A stretch of 8,594 nucleotides of DNA from JAYZQT01 sp964412235 (GTDB lineage Bacteria > Pseudomonadota > Alphaproteobacteria > MPNO01 > UBA830). The notes beneath the pieces were generated by a model that saw nothing but the letters and a program-made list of their open reading frames with translations, was not told where the DNA came from and made no database searches. This document shows, piece by piece, positions 6,856 to 8,594 of the stretch; the first letter of the stretch is position 1, and the number at the start of each line of letters is the position of its first letter. The position numbers and the translations under genes were made by a program. The stretch is taken from assembly GCA_964412235.1 (NCBI GenBank), contig CAYPNT010000104.1, forward strand, positions 1 to 8,594. The letters are read 5' to 3'.

Positions 6856-7105
6856 CGGGTTTTAACCCATCCCATGTCGGTGTTTCCGGGGGCAGGTCTT
6901 GCCAATAACGGGTTTTTATTGCTCGAAAAAGTTACACCCCACAACAGGATAAACTTATACCCCCATAGCTTCTGTTTAACTTGGTTATTTTGAGGACCAC
7001 TGGTAAGGAATATATACAGCGGGCTTACTTACTATCAAAAAAAGCATCGACACTTGCTCGACGGACTCCTCAGTAACAATAACGGGACCCCCCGGTTAAA
7101 ACCCG
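6856..7105. repeat. 12-base inverted repeat and 10-base direct repeat flanking the intergenic gap
   Basis: CGGGTTTTAACC at 6856-6867 recurs inverted at 7094-7105. CAATAACGGG at 6903-6912 recurs directly at 7077-7086. Both pairs are exact. They lie near opposite ends of the same gap, so they may be the worn remains of a duplicated or inserted segment, or chance in low-complexity DNA. Confidence 0.3.
7037..7063 (-). terminator. candidate rho-independent terminator after the hydrolase genes
   Basis: Read on the minus strand, CGTCGA, a seven-base loop and TCGATG can form a six-pair stem (one G-U pair), followed by C and seven T residues. It lies about 50 bases past the stop codon of the hydrolase at 7115. 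The stem is short, so the call is moderate. Confidence 0.4.
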
Positions 7106-7114
7106 ACGAGGTCC

Positions 7115-7993
7115 TTAGAGGTTATTCACATAATCTAAAACCAGCCTATTGAAAGCCTCTGGGTGTTCACGATACGTAAAATGGCCGGCCTCATTAAATA
7201 CATGCATATCTGTACGGGGTTCCTTATGGGCTATCATATCGAACAAAACAAACCCCTGATCTAAGGTCGCAGTGGGATCGTTTAAGCCCCATATGAGCAG
7301 ATTGGGACGACCCGTACCACGGTCCATAAGCCAATCATAAGTTTCTACCTTTTGCCGCCCATGACTGGGCAGAAAAACTTTTTGATCCAGGCCCTGATAT
7401 TCCATTTTTTCAACTGATGTTTTGTATTTGGGTAACTCTGCTACGCGTACGAGCTCGTCTAACCAATCATCGGTTACACACTTCGGATTATAGGAGTATT
7501 TTTCCATCACCCACCGTTGACTATCGCGACTTAAATAGGGTTTAGGAGTGTCTGCAAAGACAATATGATTACGCCCCTGTCCCGGGCCCAATGTAGCTGT
7601 ATCAACCATTATATTCGATTTGATTCTAGAGGGCTCTTCCAACGTCATTCGGCACGTAAGGTATGCGCCCCTCGAATGACCGACAATATTACAGTCATTT
7701 AGGTCCAACACCTCTAAAAAACGAAGTGCATGATTAACCACGCTTTCCATCGTATACGCATCATCCGTTTTTGGGTTGTCCGTATACCCCTGTCCAATCT
7801 TGTCAACAGCAATTACCCGACATTCCTTTGACAATGCATCAAAATTTAAATTCCAGTCCGCAGCGCAGTCGGCGCCGTGAGCCGAACCAAAATTACCGCC
7901 GTGAAATAAGACTACGAGTTCACCTTCCCCGGCGTCAAAGTAACGCGTCCGTATTCCATCAACGTCTACGAACTTAGCTTGTGAAAAATCCAT
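7115..7993 (-). CDS. alpha/beta hydrolase, meta-cleavage-product hydrolase-like (copy 1)
   Basis: This complete 292-residue alpha/beta-hydrolase-fold protein matches the length of C-C bond hydrolases such as MhpC and BphD. Seen: the oxyanion-hole HGG (31-33); the nucleophile elbow GHSRG with Ser107; Asp239 in WGLNDPT; and His271 in NEAGHFTYREHPE, giving a full Ser-Asp-His triad in the usual order. The segment WNLNFDALSKECRVIAVDKI then GQGYTD (47-72) resembles the corresponding part of meta-cleavage-product hydrolases. Those enzymes cut the carbon chain of ring-opened aromatics, but esterases and other hydrolases share this fold, so the substrate is open. ATG 7993 has a near-perfect AAGGAGG five bases upstream and is preferred over an upstream in-frame start at 8059, which would lie inside the previous gene. 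It is the downstream member of a tandem pair with a paralogue whose stop codon overlaps this ribosome binding site. Confidence 0.9.
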   Translation of the reverse strand: MDFSQAKFVDVDGIRTRYFDAGEGELVVLFHGGNFGSAHGADCAADWNLNFDALSKECRVIAVDKIGQGYTDNPKTDDAYTMESVVNHALRFLEVLDLNDCNIVGHSRGAYLTCRMTLEEPSRIKSNIMVDTATLGPGQGRNHIVFADTPKPYLSRDSQRWVMEKYSYNPKCVTDDWLDELVRVAELPKYKTSVEKMEYQGLDQKVFLPSHGRQKVETYDWLMDRGTGRPNLLIWGLNDPTATLDQGFVLFDMIAHKEPRTDMHVFNEAGHFTYREHPEAFNRLVLDYVNNL

Positions 7994-7998
7994 GACAC

Positions 7999-8005
7999 CC
8001 TCCTT
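7999..8005 (-). promoter_or_regulatory. ribosome binding site overlapping the upstream stop codon
   Basis: On the minus strand TAAGGAGGG combines the TAA stop of the upstream hydrolase (8006-8004) with the AAGGAGG site for ATG 7993. This fixes the start and implies translational coupling of the paralogues. Confidence 0.7.
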
Positions 8006-8594
8006 ATGCCGAAGCAATGAAACTCTGAACAACTTCATTGAAACGCTTCCGCTGCTCACGAAAGCAGAAATGTCCCGCCTGATTAAAAATTTGCCACCGG
8101 CACCGACGCTCCTTAGCGCCCAGGATTTTATAAAGTTCCAGCGTTTGCGTATGCGAAACCGTAAGGTCTTCGTTTCCCCAAGCCAGCATTACCGGTCTTT
8201 GAATACCCCGACCGGAAAGCACACGAAACATTTCTTCCTTGTCTGATTGCAGTCCCGGTAAAAACCGGCTCCACATCAATCCTTGATTAATCATTTTATC
8301 AATAGTTTCAGCGTATTTCTGCTGCTGTGCGATATCCGTTAGTGCATCCAGCCAATCATCTGTCACGCACTCTGGGCTATATGAGTAACGCTCGAGCACC
8401 CAACGCTGACCTTCTCGGGTCAAGGGAGGTTGTGGGTTATTAGTGAAGACCATTTCATTTGTACCTGTACCTGGAGCACAGGTGTTGCTACTCACAATCA
8501 CACATGATTGAACCAATTCCGGGTGTTCAACGGTCAAGCGACACGTCAAATAGCCCCCGCGCGAATGACCAATGAGATGAGCGTTCTCAATTCC
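8004..8594 (-). CDS. alpha/beta hydrolase, paralogue of its neighbour (copy 2, 5' end cut by window edge)
   Basis: The last 196 residues are present and the gene runs off the right edge. The reading frame stays open to 8594 and encodes GHSRGG, the nucleophile elbow, at about 8568-8551, so the TTG at 8549 is not the start. The rest of the triad is visible as Asp in WGNEDLTVS and His in NQAGHFCFRE. It aligns without obvious gaps to copy 1, sharing GHSRG-YLTCR, QRWV-E-YSY-P, CVTDDWLD and AGHF-REQ/H blocks, and is clearly a tandem duplicate that has since diverged. The N-terminal oxyanion motif must lie outside the window. It is translated before copy 1, only ten bases separating stop and next start. 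Both copies keep an intact triad, which argues for two related activities and not for decay of one. Confidence 0.88.
   Translation of the reverse strand, partial: GIENAHLIGHSRGGYLTCRLTVEHPELVQSCVIVSSNTCAPGTGTNEMVFTNNPQPPLTREGQRWVLERYSYSPECVTDDWLDALTDIAQQQKYAETIDKMINQGLMWSRFLPGLQSDKEEMFRVLSGRGIQRPVMLAWGNEDLTVSHTQTLELYKILGAKERRCRWQIFNQAGHFCFREQRKRFNEVVQSFIASA

Larger units (their letters stand above)
6802..7114. other. 313-base intergenic region between convergent genes
   Basis: This gap lies between the PhyH stop and the hydrolase stop. It holds no convincing gene: a 39-codon plus-strand frame from ATG 6874 has no ribosome binding site. It does hold a candidate terminator for the hydrolase genes (7037-7063) and repeated short motifs near its two ends. 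No clear terminator with a T-run follows the PhyH gene. Confidence 0.5.

Noticed and set aside
6856..6868. CGGGTTTTAACCC as a terminator hairpin after the PhyH gene
   Set aside because: The stem would leave a loop of only two bases and no T-run follows.
6874..6993. 39-codon plus-strand frame starting MSVFPGAGLANNG
   Set aside because: It has no Shine-Dalgarno, no recognisable family, and lies in a low-complexity gap between convergent genes.

Overview
The window is dense, single-exon coding DNA with Shine-Dalgarno sites, short gaps and overlapping genes, so it is bacterial. Composition is uneven. A line counted inside the first gene (301-360) is about 57% G+C, while lines inside the middle genes run from about a third to just under half (3661-3720 about 33%, 6181-6240 about 47%), with local exceptions. 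No rRNA, tRNA, transposase, CRISPR array, regulator or transporter gene is visible. The gene types suit an environmental heterotroph, perhaps a proteobacterium, but the lineage cannot be fixed from this sequence.

Layout, left to right. Positions 53-1249 (minus) encode a salicylate-hydroxylase-type FAD monooxygenase. A 428-base gap follows with no convincing gene but a possible coding remnant. Positions 1678-3288 (minus) encode a GMC-family FAD alcohol/choline dehydrogenase-like oxidoreductase. It diverges from a TauD/TfdA-type Fe(II)/2-oxoglutarate dioxygenase (3451-4467, plus). That gene converges, 29 bases apart, with a two-gene minus-strand operon in which a small cupin protein (5488-5883) is translated first and overlaps an ornithine cyclodeaminase/mu-crystallin family protein (4497-5498) by 11 bases. 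The cupin diverges from a phytanoyl-CoA-dioxygenase (PhyH) family oxygenase (5977-6801, plus) across a 93-base region holding two perfect 13-base palindromes. After a 313-base gap with a candidate terminator come two tandem paralogous alpha/beta hydrolases on the minus strand (7115-7993, and 8004 to the right edge, the latter cut by the window).

Together the genes look like an accessory small-molecule pathway, more likely catabolic than biosynthetic: three different oxygenase chemistries (flavin monooxygenase and two Fe/2OG enzymes), an alcohol oxidoreductase, an NAD(P)-dependent imine/amino-acid type enzyme, a small cupin, and hydrolases resembling the C-C bond hydrolases of meta-cleavage pathways. 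No ring-cleavage dioxygenase is in the window, so the aromatic-degradation reading is incomplete. The substrate is unknown. The points most worth a second look are the paired palindromes at 5921-5951, the substituted key positions in the cupin and the cyclodeaminase-like protein, the in-frame amber codon just before the TauD-type gene, and the tandem hydrolase duplication.
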